This document shows positions 1 to 6,830 of a stretch of 40,538 nucleotides of DNA, piece by piece. Under the pieces are notes generated by a model that did not search any database, was not told the DNA's origin, and worked only from the letters and a program-made list of their open reading frames with translations. The translations under genes were made by a program, and so were the position numbers. Within the stretch, counting starts at the first letter, position 1. The number at the start of each line of letters is the position of its first letter. Source of the stretch: Acidimicrobiia bacterium (GTDB lineage Bacteria; Actinomycetota; Acidimicrobiia; IMCC26256; PALSA-555); the NCBI GenBank assembly GCA_040881685.1, contig JBBECS010000035.1, forward strand, positions 1-40,538. Direction: 5' to 3'.

Positions 1-180
1 GACGCCGGCGCTTGGCCGGAGCCTTCTTGGCAGCTGTCGACTTGCGACGACGACGACGCTTTACGGGCGCCTTCTTCGCAGTCGACTTACGACGCCGGCG
101 CTTGGCCGGAGCCTTCTTGGCAGCTGTCGACTTGCGACGACGACGCTTTACGGGCGCCTTCGCTGCGGTCGACTTCTTCC
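1..180. repeat. Imperfect tandem repeat, period about 90 bp
   Basis: The first roughly 54 bases recur almost exactly from position 91. The copies differ by one extra CGA-type triplet near 52-57, and the ends then diverge. The repeat encodes the basic KSTAAKKAPAKR-type modules of the H1-like protein. Triplet indels between copies suggest slippage or unequal recombination within the tail, a common source of length variation in such proteins. Confidence 0.8.
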
Positions 181-307
181 GACGACGGGTGGTCTTCCGT
201 GCCGTCGACTTCCGGGCGGTCTTCTTCGCCCGACGCTTCGCCGGCTTACGGGCCGCCGTCCTCTTGGCCGCACTCTTGCGTGCGGTGCGTCTCTTTGCCG
301 GAGGCAC
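1..307 (-). CDS. Histone H1-like Lys/Arg/Ala-rich DNA-binding protein (partial)
   Basis: The minus frame is open from a GTG at 307 to the window edge (about 102 codons), so the C-terminus is missing. The product is almost entirely Lys, Arg, Ala, Pro, Ser and Thr, with repeats of the form KSTAAKKAPAKRRRR about every 15 residues. This resembles eukaryotic H1 tails and the C-terminal tails of actinobacterial HupB. The likely role is nonspecific DNA compaction in the nucleoid. The start is supported by AGGTAGGTG just upstream. It lies 63 nt downstream of the HU gene on the same strand, so the two are probably co-transcribed. The plus-strand open frame over the same DNA is a by-product of the codon bias. 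No globular domain is visible. Confidence 0.75.
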   Translation of the reverse strand, partial: MPPAKRRTARKSAAKRTAARKPAKRRAKKTARKSTARKTTRRRKKSTAAKAPVKRRRRKSTAAKKAPAKRRRRKSTAKKAPVKRRRRRKSTAAKKAPAKRRR

Positions 308-370
308 GGTCACCTACCTTTCATGCTGGTTGTGTTGCTCCGAGTTCGATCGACTTCGACCGACCCGGTC

Positions 371-646
371 TCAGGTGTTCACCTGCTTCTTGAAGTCGGC
401 ACCCACCGAGAACTTGACGGCCTTCGCGGCCGGGATCGCTACAGGCTCGCCGGTGCGCGGGTTACGGCCCGTGCGCGCCGAACGCTGCGAGCGCGACCAG
501 TTGCCGAATCCAGGCAGCGTGACCTTGTCGTCTGCTGCCACGGCGGCCTGAACGACGGTGATGAAGGCGTTGATTGCCTTCTCTGCATCCGACTTGGCGA
601 TACCGGCTTCGCCGGCAACCTTGTCGATGACCTCTGACTTGTTCAC
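371..646 (-). CDS. hup: DNA-binding protein HU
   Basis: This nucleoid-associated HU/IHF-fold protein is 91 aa from GTG 646 (MNKSEVIDKVA...). It has the family signature GFGNWSRSQRSARTGRNPRTG, whose arm binds and bends DNA, and the C-terminal AVKFSVGADFKKQV. I prefer GTG 646 over ATG 658 because GGAGG lies 5 nt before the GTG and the resulting N-terminus matches the canonical HU start. The protein ends at the normal HU core and has no basic tail. A tail-like protein is instead encoded separately just downstream. HU dimers compact and bend DNA in the nucleoid. Confidence 0.95.
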   Translation of the reverse strand: MNKSEVIDKVAGEAGIAKSDAEKAINAFITVVQAAVAADDKVTLPGFGNWSRSQRSARTGRNPRTGEPVAIPAAKAVKFSVGADFKKQVNT

Positions 647-678
647 GCTTGCCTCCATGAGTCGTGCGTGCTCAACAA

Positions 679-707
679 AGTCGAACGCATCCGTGTAGGC
701 GTGTCAA
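679..707 (-). promoter_or_regulatory. Candidate promoter of the HU gene
   Basis: On the minus strand a perfect TTGACA (707-702) is followed after 17 nt by TCGACT (684-679). Transcription would start about 25 nt before the GTG of hup. The -35 box and spacing are strong and the -10 box is weak. Confidence 0.45.
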
Positions 708-851
708 GCATTTCGAGGCTTTCGCACCGGAATGCTTGCTTCATTGACCTACATCGGCTACGCGTCGTGATCGCTTCCCTTGCTGGTCAGGCGCGCGCAC
801 ACCGCAGCGCGCGCACGCACGTAAGCAGTAACGGTAAAGCACTCACCCACC

Positions 852-875
852 AAAGTGGTGGATATCCGCCACTTT
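852..875. terminator. Hairpin with T-run, possible terminator
   Basis: AAAGTGGTGG (852-861) pairs with CCGCCACTTT (866-875) around an ATAT loop, with one G-T wobble. TTTT (873-876) ends the plus-strand arm. No plus-strand gene is seen that would need it, so it may serve leftover transcription toward hup or act as a regulatory hairpin. Confidence 0.35.
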
Positions 876-1013
876 TCTCAGGGAGCCAAAATCCGCGCCG
901 GAACCGCGCGAGCGACGAGGATCTGCGCGTCTACGACGCGGGACGAACGCGTGCGCGTGACTCGCGACGAAGTGGACTGCTCTTGACCTCGAGCAAGGAG
1001 CGAGAGGTTCGCC

Positions 1014-1036
1014 GCGGGGTGGCTTTGCCGCCCCGC
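1014..1036. terminator. Hairpin, possible second terminator after the tRNAs
   Basis: GCGGGGTGGC (1014-1023) pairs with GCCGCCCCGC (1027-1036) around a TTT loop, with one wobble. It has no U-tract. It lies directly behind the stronger hairpin at 1075-1102, in the path of minus-strand transcription. Confidence 0.35.
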
Positions 1037-1074
1037 AACACCAGGGTCGCGACGAGGGCCGCGCCGGAGGGGGC

Positions 1075-1102
1075 AGACGGGGGAGGCCTGCCTCCCCCGT
1101 CT
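1075..1102 (-). terminator. Strong GC-rich hairpin after tRNA-Glu
   Basis: AGACGGGGGAGGC (1075-1087) and GCCTCCCCCGTCT (1090-1102) form a perfect 13-bp stem with a 2-nt spacer. It sits 8 nt past the 3' end of tRNA-Glu on the minus strand. There is no U-tract, as is common for actinobacterial hairpin terminators. It probably ends the gltX-YdcF-tRNA transcript. Confidence 0.65.
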
Positions 1103-1110
1103 TGACTTTG

Positions 1111-1183
1111 CAGCCCCGAGCAGATTCGAACTGCCGTTTCCGCCTTGAGAGGGCGGCGTCCTAGGCCACTAGACGACGGGGCC
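1111..1183 (-). tRNA. tRNA-Glu (anticodon CUC)
   Basis: The minus strand folds as a cloverleaf: acceptor GGCCCCG with CGGGGCT (1-72 is a G-U pair), D arm GTCTAGTGGCCTAGGAC, anticodon stem CCGCC/GGCGG with loop CTCTCAA, T arm GGCAG-TTCGAAT-CTGCT, and discriminator G. The loop gives anticodon CUC, which reads GAG. No CCA is encoded. It is about two genes downstream of gltX, whose product charges it. Confidence 0.93.
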
Positions 1184-1952
1184 GGAACCGACGCCGAAGA
1201 GCGCTTGCTCGGCGGCGCCGGGGTGCTCGGGGGGAAGGACTCGAACCCTCAACGACTGGACCAGAACCAGCTGTGTTACCGATTACACCACCCCCGACCG
1301 AGGCCAGGATAGCGAGTCCCGGAACGAGCTTCCCCACGCGAACGGCGCGGCCGAACCCGAAGATGCGACCGACGGACACACGCAGCGCTTCCGAGGCGTA
1401 ACGCTTCCATTCGGTGAAGCCGTCGATCGGACTGGTCCGCGTGGGCGACGTCACCGCGTCGAGGCCGACCTCGTCCGCGATGAGCCGGATGCGCAGCGAA
1501 TGGAACGGGTCCGACACGAGCGTGACGAGGTTCAACCCACGCTCGTTGAGCACGTGCGCCGAGGCCTGGAGAGACTCCACCGAGTTGTGGCTGTTGACCT
1601 CGAGCAGGAGCTTTTCGTCGGGCACGTTCTTCTCGCGGAGGTAGAGGTAGCCGGCCTGCGCCTCGGTGAAGCGGTCCCCAGGCTGCTTTCCGCCGGTGAC
1701 GACAATCATCGGCTTCGGCTCTCCAGTCTCGCTCCACAACGTGTACGCATGGTCCAGCCGGGCCTGGAACACGGCGCTCGGGCGACCGTCGTACTGGGCT
1801 GCGCCGAGGACGATGATCGCTTCGGGCACGCGGCGATCGTCATCGTCGGCCGCGGCGATGACCTGCACGAACGTGACGCCGTAGTAGGCGACGAGGACCA
1901 GGCCGACCACGATCACGACCCGCCGGACGACCGTCCAGGTGAGCCAGGTCAC
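1161..1952 (-). CDS. YdcF/SanA-like DUF218 membrane protein overlapping two tRNA genes
   Basis: From GTG 1952 (8 nt after the gltX stop) the frame encodes 263 aa. It has an N-terminal membrane segment (about residues 8-27, VVRRVVIVVGLVLVAYYG) followed by a DUF218 domain: AIIVLGAAQYDGRPS, VVTGGKQPGDRFTEA, LLLEVNSHNSVES and VSDPFHSLRIRLIADE. The family is linked to envelope functions such as SanA and YdcF, but its biochemistry is unsettled. The domain ends near residue 200. No stop codon occurs before tRNA-Gln (1297), so the last about 45 codons are tRNA sequence, and the stop lies inside tRNA-Glu. It is probably co-transcribed with gltX and the tRNAs. Longer upstream starts would lie inside gltX and are unlikely. 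Confidence 0.8.
   Translation of the reverse strand: MTWLTWTVVRRVVIVVGLVLVAYYGVTFVQVIAAADDDDRRVPEAIIVLGAAQYDGRPSAVFQARLDHAYTLWSETGEPKPMIVVTGGKQPGDRFTEAQAGYLYLREKNVPDEKLLLEVNSHNSVESLQASAHVLNERGLNLVTLVSDPFHSLRIRLIADEVGLDAVTSPTRTSPIDGFTEWKRYASEALRVSVGRIFGFGRAVRVGKLVPGLAILASVGGGVIGNTAGSGPVVEGSSPSPRAPRRRRASALRRRFRPRRLVA
1226..1297 (-). tRNA. tRNA-Gln (anticodon CUG)
   Basis: The acceptor TCGGGGG pairs with CCCCCGA. The anticodon stem is GCTGG/CCAGT with loop TTCTGGT, giving anticodon CUG for CAG. The T arm is GAGGG-TTCGAGT-CCTTC and the discriminator is G. No CCA is encoded. Most actinobacteria lack GlnRS, so this tRNA is probably mischarged with Glu by the adjacent GltX and then amidated by GatCAB (inference). 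The YdcF reading frame runs through the whole gene. Confidence 0.93.
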
Positions 1953-1960
1953 GGGTGCCG

Positions 1961-3373
1961 CTACCCGTTGAGCCGTGCCCGTGCCGCCTGGATGCGCGCG
2001 AGCGCACGCTCGCGACCCAGCAGCACGATCGATTCGAACAGCGGCAAACCGGCCTTGCGCCCTTCCACCGCGGTGTAGACGGCGTGCATCACCTTTCCCG
2101 GCTTCACACCGAGCGGTTCGAGTGTGGGGCGGAGATCGATCCGATCGTCGGGCCACGCGCAGCTCTCGAGATGGGTCGCGACGGCATCGAGGATCTCGCC
2201 GACCTGCTCCGTCGCAGCCAACTTCTCCCAGGAGTCCTTCTCGATCGTGAACTTCCCCTCATCGACGAAGAGAAAGTCCATCTGATCGACGAGCGAGACA
2301 AGGGTGACGGCCCGCTCCTGACCGATGCGCAGCGCCTCGCGGAACACCGTCCGGTCGAGGCCGTCGCCGAAGCGGGCTTCGGCGAAGGGCAGGGCGCGCT
2401 CCTCCAGCTCGTCGAGCGAGATCCGGCGGATCCACTCGCCGTTCATCCAGTCGAGCTTCTTGTGGTCGAACGCCGCCGCCGCGTGCGTCACCCCGTCGAG
2501 GTCGAACGCGGCGACGATCTCCTCGATGCTCATGACCTCGCGGCCATCGTCCGGGGCCCAGCCGAGCAGCGCGAGGTAGTTGCATACGGCCTCACGCAAG
2601 TAGCCCGCCTCGCGGAACTCCTCGAGCGCGACCGAACCGTGACGCTTCGACAGCTTCGATCGGTCCGGTGCGAGGATCAGCGGGAGGTGCGCATACACCA
2701 GGGGCCCGCCTCCCAGCGCGTCACGGAGTGCGAGGACGCGGTGGGTCGAGTCGAGGAGGTCATCTCCCCTGATCACGTGGGTGATCTCCATGGCAAGATC
2801 GTCGACGGCGTTGGCAAGGAAGAAGATGGGATTGCCGTCGGAGCGCACGATCACGAAGTCGGGGATCGACGTCCACTCGACTGCCACTTCGCCACGGATG
2901 GCATCGACGAAGCGGCTCACCCCGTCGTCGGGCGTGCGGAACCGGATGGAGCGCGGCCGACCCTCCGCGGCGAGCGCAGCACGCTGATCCGCCGAGAGAT
3001 CGCGGCAGTGCCCGTCGTAGCCCGGTGTTCTCCCGGCCTTCTTCGCGGCCTCGTTCTTCGCCTCGAGCTCCTCGGGCGTGCAGTAGCACTCGTATGCCCG
3101 GCCGCGTTCGACGAGATCGGCGGCGGCGGCGCGGTACTCGTCGAACCGGTCGCTCTGGAGGATCGGCCCTTCATCCCAGTCGAGACCGAGCCATCCGAGG
3201 ATCCCCGGGATTCCCTCGACCCACTCGTCGCGTGACCGCTCTCGGTCGGTGTCCTCGATCCGAAGCGCGAAGACCGCGCCGTGGTGCCGCGCGTAGAGCC
3301 AGTTGAACAGCGCGGTACGAGCCGAACCCACATGCAACGACCCAGTCGGCGCGGGTGAAAACCGGACTCGCAT
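1961..3373 (-). CDS. gltX: Glutamyl-tRNA synthetase
   Basis: This cytoplasmic class I aminoacyl-tRNA synthetase (470 aa) charges tRNA-Glu with glutamate and ATP. Signatures are the HIGH-type motif HVGS (residues 14-17) after PAPTGSL, RIEDTDRERS at 38-47, a Cys-rich insertion with C96 and C98, and KLSKR at 240-244. The length is normal for bacterial GltX. ATG 3373 has TACCCT 7 nt upstream and no Shine-Dalgarno, suggesting a leaderless mRNA. Downstream on the same strand are the YdcF gene, tRNA-Gln and tRNA-Glu. In an actinobacterium the enzyme is probably non-discriminating and also charges tRNA-Gln (inference). Confidence 0.97.
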   Translation of the reverse strand: MRVRFSPAPTGSLHVGSARTALFNWLYARHHGAVFALRIEDTDRERSRDEWVEGIPGILGWLGLDWDEGPILQSDRFDEYRAAAADLVERGRAYECYCTPEELEAKNEAAKKAGRTPGYDGHCRDLSADQRAALAAEGRPRSIRFRTPDDGVSRFVDAIRGEVAVEWTSIPDFVIVRSDGNPIFFLANAVDDLAMEITHVIRGDDLLDSTHRVLALRDALGGGPLVYAHLPLILAPDRSKLSKRHGSVALEEFREAGYLREAVCNYLALLGWAPDDGREVMSIEEIVAAFDLDGVTHAAAAFDHKKLDWMNGEWIRRISLDELEERALPFAEARFGDGLDRTVFREALRIGQERAVTLVSLVDQMDFLFVDEGKFTIEKDSWEKLAATEQVGEILDAVATHLESCAWPDDRIDLRPTLEPLGVKPGKVMHAVYTAVEGRKAGLPLFESIVLLGRERALARIQAARARLNG

Positions 3374-3394
3374 GCCGGTGAGGGTACGGCACCC

Positions 3395-4552
3395 TCAGCC
3401 TCCCGTGATCTCCTCGAGGAGGCGGCGGGCGATCACGATGCGCTGGATCTGGTTCGTCCCCTCGTAGATCTGGGTCGCCTTGGCGTCGCGCATCATGCGC
3501 TCGACGGGGAACTCACGCACGTAGCCGACGCCGCCGAGGATCTGCACCGCGTCGGTCGTCACCTGCATCGCGGTGTCGGACGCGAACCACTTGGCCATCG
3601 CCGAGGCCTTCGACGTGCCGGGACCGCCGGCGTCGAGCAGCGAGCACGCCCGGTAGACGAGCAGCCGAGCCGCCTCGAGCTTGGTGGCCATCTCGGCGAG
3701 CATGAACTGGATGCCCTGAAAGTCGGCGACCCGGGAGCCGAACTGCGAGCGCTCGGTGGCGTAGCGGGCCGCAGCGTCGAGCGCGCCTTGCGCGATGCCG
3801 ACGGCCTGGGCACCCACGATCGGGCGCGAGGAGTCGAGGGCCTGCATGGCGAATCCGAAGGCTTCGCCCTCCTCGCCGATCAGGTTGGCGGCCGGGACCG
3901 ACACGTCGTCGAGGAGCACCTCGCCGGTGGGAGATGCCCGCATGCCCATCTTGTTCTCGATCTTGCCGATCGCGAGTCCCGCGAAGTCCTTCTCGACGAC
4001 GAACACGCTGATCCCGTGGCGTGCGGAGTCGGGGTCCGTCTTGACGAACACGGTGTAGAAGTCGGAGATCCCGGCGTTGGTGATCCAGGCTTTGCGCCCG
4101 TTCAGCACGTAGTGGTCTCCATCTCGGACCGCCCGCGTGGACATCGAGGCCACGTCGCTGCCGCCCTGCGGCTCGGACAGGCAGTACGAGCCCTGCCACT
4201 CCCCTGCCGCGACCTTGGGCACCACACGGGCCTGCAGCTCGGGGGAGCCGTGCTGGAGAATCACCTCGCACGCCAGGCGGGAGATCAGGACGAACAGTGA
4301 AGAGGATGCGCAGACGCGGGCGACCTCCTCCACGAGCATGGCGTAGGCCAGGGTGTCGCCGCCGTCGCCGCCGTGCTCGACCGGGTACGGCAGGCGGATG
4401 AAGCCGGAGTCTCGGTACGCCTCGAACGACTTCCAGGGGAAGTCGGCGCACTCGTCGACCTCCGCCGCGTGCGGGGCGACCTGCTCCTCGGCGAATCGGC
4501 GCAGGGCACTGCGCAGCGCGTCGTGCTCCGGCGACAGCAGGAACTCGGCCAC
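3395..4552 (-). CDS. Acyl-CoA dehydrogenase
   Basis: This 385-aa FAD enzyme performs alpha,beta-dehydrogenation of an acyl-CoA, passing electrons to ETF. It has the N-terminal helical domain, the middle-domain signature CLSEPQGGSDVASM, ITNAGISDFYTVFVKT, and the C-terminal FAD/catalytic signature QIYEGTNQIQRIVIARR. E364 in YEGTNQ is the predicted catalytic base. It is closest in style to short/branched-chain acyl-CoA dehydrogenases, but the substrate cannot be set from sequence. The start is GTG 4552, with TAACCT 9 nt upstream. A perfect palindrome overlaps the promoter, suggesting repression by a TetR-type regulator. It is a single gene, ending 21 nt before gltX starts. Confidence 0.95.
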   Translation of the reverse strand: MAEFLLSPEHDALRSALRRFAEEQVAPHAAEVDECADFPWKSFEAYRDSGFIRLPYPVEHGGDGGDTLAYAMLVEEVARVCASSSLFVLISRLACEVILQHGSPELQARVVPKVAAGEWQGSYCLSEPQGGSDVASMSTRAVRDGDHYVLNGRKAWITNAGISDFYTVFVKTDPDSARHGISVFVVEKDFAGLAIGKIENKMGMRASPTGEVLLDDVSVPAANLIGEEGEAFGFAMQALDSSRPIVGAQAVGIAQGALDAAARYATERSQFGSRVADFQGIQFMLAEMATKLEAARLLVYRACSLLDAGGPGTSKASAMAKWFASDTAMQVTTDAVQILGGVGYVREFPVERMMRDAKATQIYEGTNQIQRIVIARRLLEEITGG

Positions 4553-4574
4553 GGCCGGGTCAGGTTAGCCATCC

Positions 4575-4594
4575 ACCTGACACAGGTGTCAGGT
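4575..4594. promoter_or_regulatory. 20-bp palindrome over the acyl-CoA dehydrogenase promoter (candidate operator)
   Basis: ACCTGACAC-AG-GTGTCAGGT is a perfect inverted repeat. The candidate -10 (TAACCT, 4567-4562 on minus) puts the -35 region at about 4590-4585, inside the palindrome. That placement is typical of a repressor operator. No regulator gene is adjacent. It could instead be a dispersed genomic repeat. Confidence 0.5.
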
Positions 4595-4604
4595 ACCCAG
4601 AACC

Positions 4605-4651
4605 TTTTGGCGTCGATAGCTGTCGCATACGGACAGTCAGCGACGCCAAAA
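4605..4651. repeat. Long interrupted inverted repeat
   Basis: TTTTGGCGTCG (4605-4615) is matched by CGACGCCAAAA (4641-4651), with an inner CTGTC/GACAG stem around a 7-nt loop. The T/A runs are on the wrong side for an intrinsic terminator. It lies between the hypothetical gene's stop and the acyl-CoA dehydrogenase promoter. Confidence 0.6.
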
Positions 4652-4654
4652 CCT

Positions 4655-5194
4655 TCAGGCGTCGTCCGCTCGCTGTTTCAGCGCGGCGCGGATCTCGGCC
4701 ACGCGGGGCGTGAGCGCCGACGGAGCGAGACGGAGCGCGTCGATGTCGACCGCGTCGCACAGCGCTCGGCGCCGGGGATAGTCCTCGTGCGCACCTTCGA
4801 CACGCTGCACGCGCCACTTGGCGAAGTCGGGGTCGACACCCCCCTGGTACCCGAGCACGAGCATGGAGCACTCGACGTCGACCATCACGGGTGCGCGCCC
4901 GACCGAAGCCGCCCGCTTCATGGCGAGTTCGCCGATGACCGAAGCGGCGTCCGCGGCGTGCTCATGAGGAGCCAGTGCGATGCGATCGCGCGCACGGCCG
5001 ACCAGCAAGAGCGCATAACCGATGTTCGGTCCCGGTGCCCCGAGGAACCGGCCCGCAGGCTGGCCGCCTCGGACGTCGCCCGGCCGGTCGGCCCGCCAGG
5101 GCTTCGCCGGCGGGTAGTGCACGCCGGGTGCGAGGTTCGGCTCCTGCCTCGGCGCTCCGTCGCGCGTGGAGGCGACGTACGGATCAGTTGGCAT
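4655..5194 (-). CDS. Conserved-looking hypothetical protein
   Basis: I do not recognise this 179-aa protein. It has a Pro/Gly-rich N-terminal third (APGVHYPPAKPWRADRPGDVRGGQPAGRFLGAPGPNIG), then a more regular region with YALLLVGRARDRIAL, SVIGELAMKRAASVGRAPVMVDVECSM and a Arg/Ala-rich C-terminus. There is no signal peptide or membrane segment. ATG 5194 has TACCCT 8 nt upstream, consistent with a leaderless transcript of its own. The start lies 17 nt past the cimA stop on the same strand, so read-through from leuB-ilvE-cimA is also possible. Codon usage matches its neighbours, supporting a real gene. Confidence 0.7.
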   Translation of the reverse strand: MPTDPYVASTRDGAPRQEPNLAPGVHYPPAKPWRADRPGDVRGGQPAGRFLGAPGPNIGYALLLVGRARDRIALAPHEHAADAASVIGELAMKRAASVGRAPVMVDVECSMLVLGYQGGVDPDFAKWRVQRVEGAHEDYPRRRALCDAVDIDALRLAPSALTPRVAEIRAALKQRADDA

Positions 5195-5210
5195 GCGTGC
5201 GGAGGGTAGG

Positions 5211-6830
5211 TCAGCCGGAGGCTTGACCCAACAACAACCCGTAGACGAGCGAGTCGTACAAGGCCTGCCACGACGCTTCGATGATGTTCTCGCTCACCCC
5301 GATCGTGGACCAGGTGCGATCGCCGTTCGTGGAGTCGATGAGCACTCGCGTGACCGCACCCGTGCCCTTCTGCGTGTCGAGGACCCGCACCTTGTAGTCG
5401 GTGAGGTGGACCCGGTCGAGCGCTGGGTACCGACCACCGAGCGCGCGGCGCAGCGCGGTGTCGAGCGCGTTCACCGGGCCGTTGCCTTCGGCCGTCGCGA
5501 CCGTGCGCTCACCCCCCACATGAACCTTGATCGTCGCTTCAGTGCTCACACCCCCCGCGGTCGCGTCACCCTCCCCGGTCTGGAGGTCGTCGGTGATCAC
5601 GCGGAAGGACTCGACCTCGAACCACGGCTGCTCCCATCCGGTGGCGCGCCGCATGAGCAGCTCGAGCGACGCGTCGGCCACCTCGAAGTGGTAACCCTCG
5701 TGCTCCATCCGCTTGAGGGTGTCGACGACGTCGTTGACCTGCGGGCCGTCGAGCTCGAGCCCGAGCTCCTCGGCCTTGAGCAAGATCGTCGACTTGCCGG
5801 CTAGCTCCGACACCACGAACCGCGTGCCGTTGCCCACCGTGTCGGGAGGAACGTGCTCGTAGGCATCCGGTCGCTTCTTGATCGCGCTGGTGTGCAGGCC
5901 CGCCTTGTGCGCGAACGCGGACTCGCCCACGTACGCCGCTTGCGGGTTCAATGCCATGTTCACGAGCTCAGCGACGTGGTGCGCCACCGGCGTGAGCCGC
6001 TCGAGCCGGTCAGCGGGGATGGTCTCGATCCCCATCTTCAGCGTGAGGTTCGGGATGATCGTCGTGAGGTTGCAGTTCCCGGTCCGCTCGCCGTAGCCGT
6101 TGATCGTGCCCTGCACCTGCATCGCGCCGCCGCGTACCCCGGCGAGCGCGTTCGCCACACCGGTGCCGGCATCGTCGTGGAGGTGCACGGCGATCCCGAC
6201 GTCGCCGCCGAAATAGCTCACGACCGCTCGCACCGTGGCTTCCACCTCGTCGGGCAGCGTGCCGCCATTCGTGTCACACAGCACGAGCCGCGTCGCGCCT
6301 CGCTGCACCGCGGCTTCGAGCACGCGGAGGCTGAACTCGGGCGTACGCCGATAGCCGTCGAAGAAGTGCTCGGCGTCGAAGAACACGTCGAGACCGTTGC
6401 CACAGAGGAACTCGATTGAGTCGGCCACCATCGCGACCCCTTCGTCGAGCGTGGTGCCGAGCGCCTCGGTGACGTGGTAGTCCCAGCACTTTCCGACGAT
6501 GCACACGGTCGACGTGCCCGCCTCCACGAGGTTGCGCAACGTGTCGTCGGAGTCGACCTTGCCCTTCGGACGGCGCGTCGAGCCAAAGGCGACGAGCGTG
6601 CTGGTGTCGAGCACGAGCTCGGTGGCGGCCCGCCGGAACATCTCGTCGTCCTTGGGGTTCGAGCCCGGCCAGCCCGCCTCGATGAAGTGCACGCCGAGCC
6701 AGTCGAGCTGCTCGGCGATGCGCAGCTTGTCGTCGACCGTCAGCGAGATCCCCTCGAGCTGAGACCCATCGCGAAGCGTCGTGTCGTAGATCTCGACGCT
6801 TGCTGGTGCCGCAGACTCACTCACGGACAT
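5211..6830 (-). CDS. cimA: (R)-citramalate synthase
   Basis: This 539-aa enzyme condenses acetyl-CoA and pyruvate to (R)-citramalate, the first step of threonine-independent isoleucine synthesis. It is a DRE-TIM metallolyase: DTTLRDGSQLEGISL near the N-terminus, the FIEAGWPGSNPKD motif, LCDTNGGTLPDEV, HLHDDAGTGVANALAG with the metal-binding HxH, and a C-terminal LeuA-type regulatory domain. Length and FIEAGWPGSNPKD fit the CimA branch rather than LeuA, which is present separately. ATG 6830 overlaps the end of ilvE by 14 bp, so translation is probably coupled. It is the third gene of leuB-ilvE-cimA, behind a Val/Ile attenuator. Confidence 0.92.
   Translation of the reverse strand: MSVSESAAPASVEIYDTTLRDGSQLEGISLTVDDKLRIAEQLDWLGVHFIEAGWPGSNPKDDEMFRRAATELVLDTSTLVAFGSTRRPKGKVDSDDTLRNLVEAGTSTVCIVGKCWDYHVTEALGTTLDEGVAMVADSIEFLCGNGLDVFFDAEHFFDGYRRTPEFSLRVLEAAVQRGATRLVLCDTNGGTLPDEVEATVRAVVSYFGGDVGIAVHLHDDAGTGVANALAGVRGGAMQVQGTINGYGERTGNCNLTTIIPNLTLKMGIETIPADRLERLTPVAHHVAELVNMALNPQAAYVGESAFAHKAGLHTSAIKKRPDAYEHVPPDTVGNGTRFVVSELAGKSTILLKAEELGLELDGPQVNDVVDTLKRMEHEGYHFEVADASLELLMRRATGWEQPWFEVESFRVITDDLQTGEGDATAGGVSTEATIKVHVGGERTVATAEGNGPVNALDTALRRALGGRYPALDRVHLTDYKVRVLDTQKGTGAVTRVLIDSTNGDRTWSTIGVSENIIEASWQALYDSLVYGLLLGQASG

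Larger units (their letters stand above)
659..1110. other. Intergenic region between hup and tRNA-Glu
   Basis: I see no convincing gene in these 452 nt. They hold the hup promoter and three hairpins: 852-875, 1014-1036 and 1075-1102. The short plus-strand open frames lack recognisable products and ribosome binding sites. Confidence 0.6.

Noticed and set aside
12-551. Plus-strand frame with repeats of AVDLRRRR
   Set aside because: It is the reverse reading of the H1-like gene and HU; HU homology fixes the strand.
4605-4651. Intrinsic terminator
   Set aside because: The U-run would precede the stem, not follow it, on either strand.
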